From Marixanthomonas sp963974425 (GTDB taxonomy: Bacteria > Bacteroidota > Bacteroidia > Flavobacteriales > Flavobacteriaceae): a stretch of DNA of 64,000 nucleotides. The DNA is taken from contig NZ_CAXBCK010000005.1 in NCBI RefSeq assembly GCF_963974425.1, forward strand, positions 30,776 through 94,775. The letters are read 5' to 3'. The notes beneath the pieces are model-generated. The model saw only the letters and a program-made list of their open reading frames with translations, was not told the DNA's origin and searched no databases. The translations under genes and the position numbers were made by a program. Positions 9,289 to 17,288 of the stretch are shown one piece after another. How positions within the stretch are numbered: position 1 is the first letter of the stretch; each line of letters starts with the position of its first letter.

Positions 9289-10295
9289 ACTACATAGGCT
9301 CCAAACACAAACTATCTTCCTTTATTTTTGATACAGTTACCGCAGTCTGCGGAAACGATTTGTCGCAAAAAGTATTCTGCGATCTCTTCGCTGGTACCGG
9401 AATTGTAGGTAGAACTTTTAAAACCCACGTAAAACAAGTAATCGCCAACGATGTGGAGTTTTACAGTTATGTGTTGAATAGGAATTATATAGGAAACCAT
9501 ACTGAATTAAGCTCTGAAGCAGCAATCGCGACTTTAAATAACCTAAAAGGGCAAAAAGGATTTATATTTCAGAATTATTCCGAAGGGGGAAAAGCCGGAC
9601 GGCTGTATTTTACTTCAGAAAATGGACAGAAAATAGACGCCGCTCGTCACCAAATTGAAACTTGGCGAGGAACTTCAGAAATAGATGATAACCAATATTA
9701 TTTTTTATTGGCTTCATTATTGGAAAGTGCCGATAAAGTGGCTAATACGGCTTCAGTTTATGGTGCATTCTTAAAAAAAATAAAGACTTCCGCAGCAAAA
9801 ATTATGGTAATTAAACCGGCAACGTTTCAGAAAACGGAAGGTCCACATCAAGTTTTTCAAAAAGACAGCAACAAATTGATTAAGGAAATTGAAGGTGATA
9901 TTTTATATCTAGATCCGCCTTACAATGCCCGACAATACGGTGCAAACTATCACCTACTCAATACTATTGCAAAATATGATACCTTTGTGCCTAAAGGAAA
10001 AACGGGGCTACGGGAGTATTACAAAAGTAATTATTGTAAAAAAGGAGAAGTGCTACAATCGTTTACCAATTTGATTGAAAATGCACAATTTAAATACATC
10101 TTTTTAAGTTACAATAACGAAGGATTAATGAGCCGAGAAGATGTGGAAACAATTATGAAACGGTTCGGAAAATATAACTTAGAAACTAAAGCATATCAGC
10201 GCTTTAAAGCAGATAAAACCGAAAATAGAAACCATAAAGCCAGTGCGACGGTTGAGTATTTGCATATTTTGGAAAAAAATAAAAATAGTGTCTGA
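9285..10295 (+). CDS. DNA adenine-N6 methyltransferase, class D12
   Basis: 336-aa N6-adenine methyltransferase that probably protects host DNA from the endonuclease encoded just upstream. It has the D12 order of motifs: N-terminal NYIGSKHKL (residues 2-10), SAM-binding motif I DLFAGTG (33-39) and catalytic motif IV DPPY (210-213, in LYLDPPYNARQY). The target-recognition region lies between residues about 60 and 200. Its ATG overlaps the endonuclease stop (ATGA). An in-frame TTG at 9273 adds only four residues. Recognition sequence cannot be inferred here. An orphan regulatory methylase is less likely given the partner gene. Confidence 0.9.
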   Translation: MNYIGSKHKLSSFIFDTVTAVCGNDLSQKVFCDLFAGTGIVGRTFKTHVKQVIANDVEFYSYVLNRNYIGNHTELSSEAAIATLNNLKGQKGFIFQNYSEGGKAGRLYFTSENGQKIDAARHQIETWRGTSEIDDNQYYFLLASLLESADKVANTASVYGAFLKKIKTSAAKIMVIKPATFQKTEGPHQVFQKDSNKLIKEIEGDILYLDPPYNARQYGANYHLLNTIAKYDTFVPKGKTGLREYYKSNYCKKGEVLQSFTNLIENAQFKYIFLSYNNEGLMSREDVETIMKRFGKYNLETKAYQRFKADKTENRNHKASATVEYLHILEKNKNSV

Positions 10296-10437
10296 GCGGT
10301 GTTCACTAAGCATAGTCGGGGTGAGCCGATGACACAAAAATGAAATCGCCTGCAGTTATTAAAGTAGGTGAATGTACTAATTGCCTTAGCATTTTGTAAA
10401 TTTGTACCAAAACCACCGATTTAAAAAATATAAACCT

Positions 10438-11046
10438 ATGTTCAGCGACAAAGCCAACAAAATATTTCAAGAAGTAATCAATAAATACCACGAAATAGAT
10501 ACGGTGGACCAACCGTTTACCAATCCCTATGATAAAGATTCGGATTTAATTGAACATTTATTATACAGAAAATGTTGGATTGATACAGTGCAGTGGCATT
10601 ACGAAGATATTATTCGTGATCCTAATATTGACCCTGCAGGAGCGCTATTATTAAAGCGTAAAATTGATGCTTCTAACCAAGATCGTACCGACACGGTAGA
10701 ATATATTGATAGTTATTTTCTAGAAAAATTTAAAGATGTAACTGTAAAAGATAATGCGAACATCAACACCGAGAGTCCAGCTTGGGGTATTGACCGTTTA
10801 TCCATATTAGCATTGAAAGTATACCATATGAATGAAGAAGCCAATCGAGAAGACGCTTCTCAAAAGCATCAAATGGCTTGTAAAGCAAAGCTGAATGTAC
10901 TATTAGAACAGCGAGTAGACTTAAGTACGGCCATCAATCAGTTATTAGACGATATTGCCAATGGCGATAAGTATATGAAAGTATATAAGCAAATGAAAAT
11001 GTACAATGACGATGAGCTGAACCCAGTACTTCGAGGTGAAAAATAA
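10438..11046 (+). CDS. DUF4254 family protein
   Basis: 202-aa soluble protein of the DUF4254 family, common in Bacteroidota and usually next to a family 9 glycosyltransferase, as here. Conserved features are NPY, EHLLYRKCWIDTVQWHYEDIIRDP and RKIDASNQDR, rich in His, Trp, Asp and Glu; a metal or nucleotide site is possible but unproven. The start at ATG 10438 is chosen over an upstream in-frame start at 10402 that lies within a TAAATTTG promoter-like box (10397-10404). Function unknown; a role in lipopolysaccharide or envelope assembly is inferred from the neighbour. Confidence 0.85.
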   Translation: MFSDKANKIFQEVINKYHEIDTVDQPFTNPYDKDSDLIEHLLYRKCWIDTVQWHYEDIIRDPNIDPAGALLLKRKIDASNQDRTDTVEYIDSYFLEKFKDVTVKDNANINTESPAWGIDRLSILALKVYHMNEEANREDASQKHQMACKAKLNVLLEQRVDLSTAINQLLDDIANGDKYMKVYKQMKMYNDDELNPVLRGEK

Positions 11047-11066
11047 TTTGAATTAAAAGGATTCAA

Positions 11067-11152
11067 AGTGCCAAACCTAAGGTGGCTGAGTGATTTAATT
11101 CCTTGATTTGCAACATCAAGGAATTAAATTATATCGAAGCCCCAGTGCCAAA
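11067..11152. repeat. Perfect inverted repeat flanked by short direct repeats
   Basis: Between DUF4254 and the glycosyltransferase, 15-bp perfect arms at 11093-11107 and 11115-11129 surround a 7-nt loop. The hairpin is bracketed by two copies of AGTGCCAAA (11067-11075 and 11144-11152). It has no T-tract, so it is not a standard terminator. It could be a small mobile remnant or an intercistronic RNA structure. Confidence 0.6.
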
Positions 11153-11164
11153 TTAAAAACCCAC

Positions 11165-12196
11165 ATGCCCAAACCCTCTCACATTCTCGTTATTCGCCTA
11201 TCTGCAATGGGGGACGTGGCTATGACTATTCCGGTGTTGCAGGTTTTTGCCAAAACATACCCAGAAGTAAAACTTACGGTTGTTTCAAAAAAGCATTTTA
11301 AGCCTTTTTTTAATAGCATGCCAACTGTAGAATTTTTAGAAGCTGATGTTTATGGAAAGCACAAGGGCTTTGGGCTTTTGAAATTGGCTAATAAGGCAAA
11401 ATCTCAAGGAATAGATGCGGTAGCCGATTTGCATAATGTAATCCGTTCAAAAATAATCTCTAATTATTTACGGATACAAGGAATAAAAGCAGCAACAATC
11501 GATAAGGGCAGAGAAGAAAAAAGGCGACTAACAGCTTCAGAAAACAAAGAGTTTTCTCAGTTAAAAACAACGCACCAACGCTATGCTGATGTTTTTGAAA
11601 AATTAGGTTTCCCGATAGACCTTTCCAAGCATACGTTTCCAGAAAGGCAACAGCTTAATAAGAGGTTGCATAATTTAATAGGGCAACACACCAAAAAAGC
11701 GATTGGGATTGCTCCTTTTGCGGCTCATGAAAGTAAAATGTACCCGATAGAATTAATGAAACAGGTGATTTCAGAATTGCATAAAACTGAAAAGTTTAAA
11801 ATTTTCCTATTTGGTGGAGGTAAAAAAGAGGAGGAGCTTTTAAATGAGTTGGCTTCAGATTTTACACAAGTAACCAATGTCGCCGGACAATTGACTTTTG
11901 AAGAAGAACTAGCGTTAATTTCGAACTTGGACGGTATGCTCTCCATGGACAGTGGAAACGGTCATTTAGCGGCGATGTATGGTATTCCGGTCATAACGCT
12001 TTGGGGTGTAACACATCCGTTTGCAGGTTTTGTGCCTTTTAATCAGCCCACTGTAAATCAGTTGACAGCAGACAGAGAGCAATTTCTATTAATTCCTACT
12101 TCAATCTATGGAAACAAATTTCCCGAAGGATATGAAAATGCAATAAAAACCATCTCACCAAAAACAGTTGTAGAAGCTATTTTTAAGCTTTTTTAA
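11165..12196 (+). CDS. Glycosyltransferase family 9 (heptosyltransferase-like)
   Basis: 343-aa GT-B enzyme of the ADP-heptose:LPS heptosyltransferase family. Diagnostic features are the N-terminal ILVIRLSAMGDVAMTIPV (residues 6-23) and the C-terminal donor-site region LDGMLSMDSGNGHLAAMYGIPVITLWG. It probably adds a core sugar to lipooligosaccharide at the inner membrane. The start at ATG 11165 fits the family N-terminus; an in-frame extension to 11108 would run through the hairpin loop. The conserved pairing with DUF4254 suggests a shared pathway. Confidence 0.9.
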   Translation: MPKPSHILVIRLSAMGDVAMTIPVLQVFAKTYPEVKLTVVSKKHFKPFFNSMPTVEFLEADVYGKHKGFGLLKLANKAKSQGIDAVADLHNVIRSKIISNYLRIQGIKAATIDKGREEKRRLTASENKEFSQLKTTHQRYADVFEKLGFPIDLSKHTFPERQQLNKRLHNLIGQHTKKAIGIAPFAAHESKMYPIELMKQVISELHKTEKFKIFLFGGGKKEEELLNELASDFTQVTNVAGQLTFEEELALISNLDGMLSMDSGNGHLAAMYGIPVITLWGVTHPFAGFVPFNQPTVNQLTADREQFLLIPTSIYGNKFPEGYENAIKTISPKTVVEAIFKLF

Positions 12197-12229
12197 CTCC
12201 GTAGAATTAATATTAAAATTTTGCTAGAA

Positions 12230-12269
12230 CTGAGTGGAGCCGAAGGTTCGGTAGCTGAGCGAAGCCGAA
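12230..12269. repeat. Tandem CTGAG-type dispersed repeat
   Basis: Two 15-bp direct copies (CTGAGTGGAGCCGAA at 12230-12244 and CTGAGCGAAGCCGAA at 12255-12269, 13 of 15 identical) are separated by GGTTCGGTAG, which pairs with the end of the first copy (CCGAA/TTCGG). The motif resembles short GC-richer repeats scattered between genes in many Bacteroidota genomes. It lies between two convergent genes. Confidence 0.5.
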
Positions 12270-12270
12270 A

Positions 12271-13332
12271 TTACACATCATCATAATCCACAGACAATGT
12301 TTCGGTGGTAGGATGCGCTTGACACGTTAAAATCAATCCGTCGGCTATTTCATCATCCGTTAAAATTTGATTTTTGCGCATTTCAGCTTTTCCTTCTGTA
12401 ATTCGAGCAATACAGGTGCTACAAATTCCACCTTGGCAGGAATAAGGCGGATCTAAATCGTGATCCAATGCCGCTTCGAGAACTGATTTTTTCTGTGGCA
12501 TAGAAAAGGTTTCCACCTCGTCATCAAGAGTAATAGTTACTTTGGTATCGCCATCGTGTTTTTTGGTCAGCAGTCCTTTTTCTGCTGTATTGAAAAGTTC
12601 AAAAAGTATTTGCTTTTCATTGATGCCGTTTTCTTTCAAAGTTGAAGAAACTTCATCAATCATTGGTTCGGGCCCGCACAGATAAAAAGAGTTGAAGGTT
12701 CGATCTTTAAATTTATTTTTAAGCAATAAATTAATAGTTGAACGTTCTATACGACCAAATAGCGCGTCATTTTCCAGCTTGCGGCTATATATAAATTCAA
12801 CAAATAAACGGTCTTTATATTTTTTTTGAAGTTCTAATATTTCAGAATGAAACATTGTTTCAGGAAGCGATTGATTTCCGTAGACCAATAAAAAGGTACT
12901 GTCTGGCACTTCATTTAAAACAGTTTTCACAATGGAAAGTACAGGGGTAATTCCACTTCCCGCTACAAAAGCAGCGTAATGATTTGAAATTTCACCAGTT
13001 TCTTCATCCTTGGGGTCAAAAACAAACTTCCCTTCTGGTGGAAATACCTCCAGCGTATCGCCTACCTTTAATTTGGTATTGGCAAAAACGGAGAACAGCC
13101 CTTTCTCCACTTTTTTAACGCCCACCTTCAGCTTACCGCTGTCTGGTGTACAACAAATGGAGTACGCTCGGCGCAACTCAGTTCCATCAATTGTATGTTT
13201 TATAGTTATATACTGCCCCGCTTTAAAAGAAAACGTCTCTTTTAAATCTTCGGGTATAGTAAAAGTAATCGATACAGCGTTAGGGGTTTCCTTGTTTACT
13301 TCGGAAACGGGTAGCGAATAGAAGCCACTCAT
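12271..13332 (-). CDS. PaaE-like ferredoxin:NAD(P) reductase with 2Fe-2S domain
   Basis: 353-aa flavoprotein that transfers electrons from NAD(P)H through FAD to a plant-type 2Fe-2S cluster, feeding an oxygenase, desaturase or similar partner. An FAD-binding domain has RRAYSICC, the NAD(P) domain has GSGITP and YLCGPEPMI, and the C-terminal ferredoxin domain has Cys299-x4-Cys304-x2-Cys307 with a fourth Cys337. The ATG at 13332 is preferred to an in-frame TTG at 13341. It stands alone here with no oxygenase beside it, so the PaaE (phenylacetyl-CoA epoxidase) role is unproven. Confidence 0.88.
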   Translation of the reverse strand: MSGFYSLPVSEVNKETPNAVSITFTIPEDLKETFSFKAGQYITIKHTIDGTELRRAYSICCTPDSGKLKVGVKKVEKGLFSVFANTKLKVGDTLEVFPPEGKFVFDPKDEETGEISNHYAAFVAGSGITPVLSIVKTVLNEVPDSTFLLVYGNQSLPETMFHSEILELQKKYKDRLFVEFIYSRKLENDALFGRIERSTINLLLKNKFKDRTFNSFYLCGPEPMIDEVSSTLKENGINEKQILFELFNTAEKGLLTKKHDGDTKVTITLDDEVETFSMPQKKSVLEAALDHDLDPPYSCQGGICSTCIARITEGKAEMRKNQILTDDEIADGLILTCQAHPTTETLSVDYDDV

Positions 13333-13348
13333 AGATTTCAATTTTTTG

Positions 13349-13356
13349 CAAATTTA
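13349..13356 (-). promoter_or_regulatory. -7 box for the PaaE-like reductase
   Basis: TAAATTTG on the minus strand matches TAnnTTTG exactly, 17 nt before the ATG at 13332. No clear TTG is seen at the right distance upstream. Confidence 0.45.
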
Positions 13357-13460
13357 CAAAGGAAAATATTTTAAAGAATAGAAATAAGCCAATTACAACC
13401 AATTTTTAACGTTATAAGCCTACAGAAACCAAAAAGAACCTTATTTTTACAGCTTATTTC

Positions 13461-13490
13461 TTGCTTTTACATACTAAAAGCAACGCTTTT
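13461..13490 (+). promoter_or_regulatory. Overlapping hairpins upstream of porW
   Basis: TTGCTTTT (13461-13468) pairs with AAAAGCAA (13476-13483), and the same AAAAGC can instead pair with GCTTTT (13485-13490). The two hairpins exclude each other. No role is known; no T-tract follows. If porW is transcribed from the box at 13518, these would act only as DNA. Confidence 0.35.
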
Positions 13491-13522
13491 AAGTTACAGT
13501 ATTATAATAAATTGACATAATT

Positions 13523-16081
13523 TTGAAAGGCATATATAAAACTACTCTCTTCTTGTTGGCTGTATTTGTTTTAGCAGCTTGTTCACGAAAAAAGAACACA
13601 TTTTTAAGTCGTAATTTTCATGCGGTAACAGCAGAATACAACACCTTGTACAATGGAAATCTAGCTTTTGAAGATGGCAAAGAGGAATTGGCCACAGGCT
13701 ACCGTGATAACTATTGGGAAATTCTACCTGTTGAGCGCTTAGATCTTGATGAAAATTCAACTTTACCTGGAGAATCTAAAAATCCAAACTTTAACCGTGC
13801 TGAAGAAAAAGCTGCGAAAGCCATACAAAAGCATTCGGTGTATGTAAACAACAAGGAACACAACCCACAAACAGACGAAGCATATATGTTGTTGGGCAAG
13901 TCCCGTTATTTTGATGGAAGGTTTATCCCTTCTTTAGATGCTTTTAACTTTATACTAGATCGTTATCCAACTAGTAATAATATTACCAATGCTAATGTGT
14001 GGAAAGCAAAAGCAAATATTAGGTTAGACAATGAAGAAGTAGCATTAGAGAGTTTGCAAGAATTATTGGAAGATGTTGAGCGTGAAAAAATTGAAATGGA
14101 TGAAGAGGAATTAGCAGACGTTGCTGCTATTATGTCTGAAGCTTACGTAAAAATGGACTCGATTGCTGAAGCGTTGCCGTATATGAAAATAGCTTCAGAA
14201 AACGTACAGAAAAACGAGCTAAAAGGACGTTACAATTATATTAAAGGACAACTTTATAATCGTTTAGGCGAGCGTGATAGCGCCAATATGGCCTTTGACC
14301 AAGTGATTGAACTTAATAGGAAATCGCCACGAGTGTATATGATTAACGCTTACATAGCCAAAGCGAGGAATTTCGATTATGATAACGAAGACAAAACAGC
14401 TTTTTTAGAATTATTGAATGAATTAGCTGAAAATCGTGAGAATCGTCCTTTTTTAGATAAAATCTATAACCAAATTGGAGAATATTATTATAATTTAGAC
14501 AGTATTCAAACCGCTATTGGATATTACAATAAATCTATCAAGGAAAACTCACCAGATAAAATCCTTCAGTCTAAAAATTACGAAACGCTGGCGATTATCA
14601 ATTTTGACGCGACTAATTATAAAACAGCCGGTGCGTATTATGACAGTACGTTAACCAACCTTGAGGTTAATACAAAAAAACACCGTCGTATTACAAAAAA
14701 GCGTGAAAACTTAGACGATGTAATAAAGTATGAAGATATAGCTACAACGAATGATAGTATTATTCGCTTTGCAAATATGAGTGAAGCCGAACAATTAGCT
14801 TACTTTACAGATTACACCACAAAGTTGAAAGAAAAGGCGGTTGCAGATTCCATTGCTAGAGTAAAAGAACAGCAAAGCATCGCTAATAACGAGTTTTATA
14901 CTAAAAATGCTGGTCCTGGTGGTCCTAATGAGAACAACAGTACCTTTTATTTTTACAATTCAACCACAGTTGCCTATGGAAAACAGCAGTTTCAAAAAGT
15001 TTGGGGGGATCGAGAACTGGAAGACAACTGGAGACGTTCTGAAAAACAAACGTCATTAATAACCGAAGAAGAAATTAAACCAGTTGAAGTTATTACGGGG
15101 AACAAACGTTTTGATCCACAAACTTATATTGCAGAAATTCCAACCGATCAAAAAGTGATAGATAGCTTGGTTGGAGATAGAGACTTTGCTTATTATCAAT
15201 TAGGACTCATTTATAAAGAAAAATTCAAAGAAAACGGTCTTGCAATCGAACGGCTTGAAAAACTACTAACCTTCAATCCAGAAGAACGATTAATTCTTCC
15301 ATCTAAATATAATTTGTATAAAATTTATAACGAGCAGGAAAACGAGTCGTTAGCAAGCAAATATAAAAATGACATTATAACCAATCACCCAGATTCGCGT
15401 TATGCTGAAATATTACGCAATCCCAATACTGCATTGGCAACCGATGAGTCTAGTCCAGAATTTAAATACAAGCAATTGTATAAAGATTTTGAAGCTTCAA
15501 AATATGAATATGTAATTGAACAAAGTGATGATTATATTTCGCAATACACAGGAACCGAGATTGTTCCTAAATTTGAGCTGTTAAAAGCTACAGCGATTGG
15601 TCGCCAACAAGGATTTGAAGCTTATAAAAAAGCATTGAATTTTATAGCATTAAATTATCCAAATTCCGAAGAAGGCCAACAAGCTGAATTTATTTACGGA
15701 AAAACCTTGCGTACTATAGAATCCAGCGACTTTGTACCCGATGAAGAAGCTAAAAAATGGAAGCTGATTTATAAATTTGATAGTACCGAAGCTGAAGCTG
15801 CACAAGCATTAAAAGATAAGTTAGTTGAAGCCATTGATGCCTATCGATATACTAATATGAATGCGTCACTGGATTATTATACACCAGAAACCAAATTGGT
15901 TGTACTCCATGGGTTAAATACCAAAACAGGCGCACGTAATTTTGCAGAAGTTTTAAAGGAAAACAAAGATTTTAAAATAGCGAAACCTTCTTTTGAAATT
16001 TCAACGGCTAACTATAAAATTATTCAGATTCATAAAAATTTAGATGCTTATTTAAATAATGAAGATGAGCCAGTAGAATAG
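13523..16081 (+). CDS. porW: T9SS/gliding lipoprotein PorW (SprE)
   Basis: 852-aa outer-membrane lipoprotein with many tetratricopeptide repeats, required in Flavobacterium and Porphyromonas relatives for type IX secretion and gliding. A signal peptide ends at the lipobox LAAC with Cys20. The following HAVTAEYNTLYNGNLAFEDG and NYWEILPVERL stretches are hallmarks of the SprE/PorW family. TPR units are visible through residues 110-400 and again in the C-terminal third. The start is TTG 13523, because no ATG precedes the lipobox; a TAATTTTG promoter-like box (13518-13525) overlaps this codon. It is followed 27 nt later by a bactofilin gene. Confidence 0.9.
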   Translation: MKGIYKTTLFLLAVFVLAACSRKKNTFLSRNFHAVTAEYNTLYNGNLAFEDGKEELATGYRDNYWEILPVERLDLDENSTLPGESKNPNFNRAEEKAAKAIQKHSVYVNNKEHNPQTDEAYMLLGKSRYFDGRFIPSLDAFNFILDRYPTSNNITNANVWKAKANIRLDNEEVALESLQELLEDVEREKIEMDEEELADVAAIMSEAYVKMDSIAEALPYMKIASENVQKNELKGRYNYIKGQLYNRLGERDSANMAFDQVIELNRKSPRVYMINAYIAKARNFDYDNEDKTAFLELLNELAENRENRPFLDKIYNQIGEYYYNLDSIQTAIGYYNKSIKENSPDKILQSKNYETLAIINFDATNYKTAGAYYDSTLTNLEVNTKKHRRITKKRENLDDVIKYEDIATTNDSIIRFANMSEAEQLAYFTDYTTKLKEKAVADSIARVKEQQSIANNEFYTKNAGPGGPNENNSTFYFYNSTTVAYGKQQFQKVWGDRELEDNWRRSEKQTSLITEEEIKPVEVITGNKRFDPQTYIAEIPTDQKVIDSLVGDRDFAYYQLGLIYKEKFKENGLAIERLEKLLTFNPEERLILPSKYNLYKIYNEQENESLASKYKNDIITNHPDSRYAEILRNPNTALATDESSPEFKYKQLYKDFEASKYEYVIEQSDDYISQYTGTEIVPKFELLKATAIGRQQGFEAYKKALNFIALNYPNSEEGQQAEFIYGKTLRTIESSDFVPDEEAKKWKLIYKFDSTEAEAAQALKDKLVEAIDAYRYTNMNASLDYYTPETKLVVLHGLNTKTGARNFAEVLKENKDFKIAKPSFEISTANYKIIQIHKNLDAYLNNEDEPVE

Positions 16082-16108
16082 CAAAGACAAACCTAAAAAC
16101 CCAGACCC

Positions 16109-16579
16109 ATGTTTTCAGAAAAAAAAGAAAGAACCGGACAAGAGCCCAGTAGCGGACAAAACCGAATCAATGAAGGCACAACACTAGAAGGTGATGTGAT
16201 TTCAAAAGGCTTTTTTAGAATAGACGGAACTGTTAAAGGCACTATTAAAACCCCTTCAAAAGTGGTGTTGGGTAAAAGTGGTTATATAAAAGGAACCCTT
16301 ACTTGTGAAAATGCCGATATTGAAGGAAAGTTTGAAGGTAATTTAGATGTTTCAGGAACATTGTCATTAAAGTCTACTGCGACTATTGAAGGTGAGGTAG
16401 TCGTAGGGAAATTAGCTGTGGAGCCAGGAGCTACTTTTAATGCTTCATGTGTAATGAAAGGTTCCAAAAAAGACAGCCAACCTAAACCTGAATCAAAGCT
16501 CAAAGAAGATCCAGCATCAAAGCCGAGTCCTTACGACAGGCAACAGCGTGCTAAAAAGTCTTCGGAACCCCTTAAATAA
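16109..16579 (+). CDS. Bactofilin (polymer-forming cytoskeletal protein)
   Basis: 156-aa bactofilin that self-assembles into filaments through a right-handed beta-helix core. The core (residues about 25-115) shows the repetitive pattern IDGTVKGTIKT, GYIKGTLTCENADIEGKFEGNL and IEGEVVVGKL. It is flanked by disordered charged tails; the C-terminal tail is rich in Lys, Pro and Ser. It is probably in one transcript with porW upstream and the small ATP-synthase-linked genes downstream (2 nt gap). Its role in this organism is not shown. Confidence 0.9.
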   Translation: MFSEKKERTGQEPSSGQNRINEGTTLEGDVISKGFFRIDGTVKGTIKTPSKVVLGKSGYIKGTLTCENADIEGKFEGNLDVSGTLSLKSTATIEGEVVVGKLAVEPGATFNASCVMKGSKKDSQPKPESKLKEDPASKPSPYDRQQRAKKSSEPLK

Positions 16580-16581
16580 TC

Positions 16582-16800
16582 GTGGGCGATAATAAAAATA
16601 ATGGCTTAAGACGGTGGGCAGTGCTTAGTGCTATCGCTATTGAAATGGGCGTGGTAATCTATCTTTTTGTTCAGGGAGGGTTATGGCTCGATACCGAATA
16701 TAACGATGGCAACAAGCTATATGTGATTATTGGAACACTCTTAGGGGTAGGTCTGTCTCTTTATTTAGTGGTACAACAAACGAATAGGTTGAATAAATAA
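16582..16800 (+). CDS. AtpZ/AtpI family membrane protein
   Basis: 72-aa protein with two membrane helices (about residues 11-33 and 44-64), matching the small AtpZ/AtpI proteins encoded ahead of F-type ATP synthase genes. Such proteins help c-ring assembly or Mg2+/Ca2+ supply in other bacteria. The start is GTG, 2 nt after the bactofilin stop. Another 2-nt gap leads to the next gene. Confidence 0.8.
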   Translation: MGDNKNNGLRRWAVLSAIAIEMGVVIYLFVQGGLWLDTEYNDGNKLYVIIGTLLGVGLSLYLVVQQTNRLNK

Positions 16801-16802
16801 AA

Positions 16803-17189
16803 ATGGCCAAGAGTTTTAAATTTTTAGCTGTTCTAGCAGGTATATTAATAATAGTATTTGCAATACATGTGGCAATACTATACTACTGCAACCTCCCTCT
16901 TTTTGAAAATCTTATAATACTTTCTTACATAGTTAATTTTATCCTCGCTGGGATCATTTTATTTGTAGTACAGCGTGCGTTAGATAAGAAATCTTCACAA
17001 GCTGGTTTTATTTTTATGGCAGGTAGTGGCTTAAAATTTCTTTTTTTCTTTCTTATTTTCTACCCAACATATAGAGCAGACGGAACTATGCAGACCATTG
17101 AATTTGTTACTTTTTTTGTCCCTTACGCTGTCTGTTTAGCCTTAGAAGTAATGTATCTTTCCAAACAGCTTAATAATCAAGTATATTGA
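16803..17189 (+). CDS. Small four-helix membrane protein (DUF6168-like)
   Basis: 128-aa protein with about four predicted membrane helices and little soluble sequence. It occupies the place of the extra AtpI-like protein between atpZ and atpB, and resembles a flavobacterial family of unknown function (DUF6168, from memory). It starts 2 nt after the AtpZ-like gene. It ends 99 nt before atpB, which has its own promoter-like sequence. Confidence 0.72.
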   Translation: MAKSFKFLAVLAGILIIVFAIHVAILYYCNLPLFENLIILSYIVNFILAGIILFVVQRALDKKSSQAGFIFMAGSGLKFLFFFLIFYPTYRADGTMQTIEFVTFFVPYAVCLALEVMYLSKQLNNQVY

Positions 17190-17220
17190 CGGCTTTATAA
17201 CTTTAAAAAAAGACTTAAAA

Positions 17221-17255
17221 TTGTTTTTACAATAAAATATATAACTGTATTTTTG
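17221..17255 (+). promoter_or_regulatory. Promoter for the atpBEFHAG operon
   Basis: TTG at 17221-17223 and TATTTTTG at 17248-17255 fit the Bacteroidota promoter pattern, with a slightly long spacer of 24 nt. The predicted start lies about 25-30 nt before the atpB ATG at 17289. Confidence 0.55.
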
Positions 17256-17288
17256 CACCGATTTTAAGGACATCACTATTTGTGTATT

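Noticed and set aside
10296..10437. Possible imperfect hairpin after the methylase (GTGTC...GACAC)
   Set aside because: The arms are 5 bp with a long, poorly paired loop; chance cannot be excluded.
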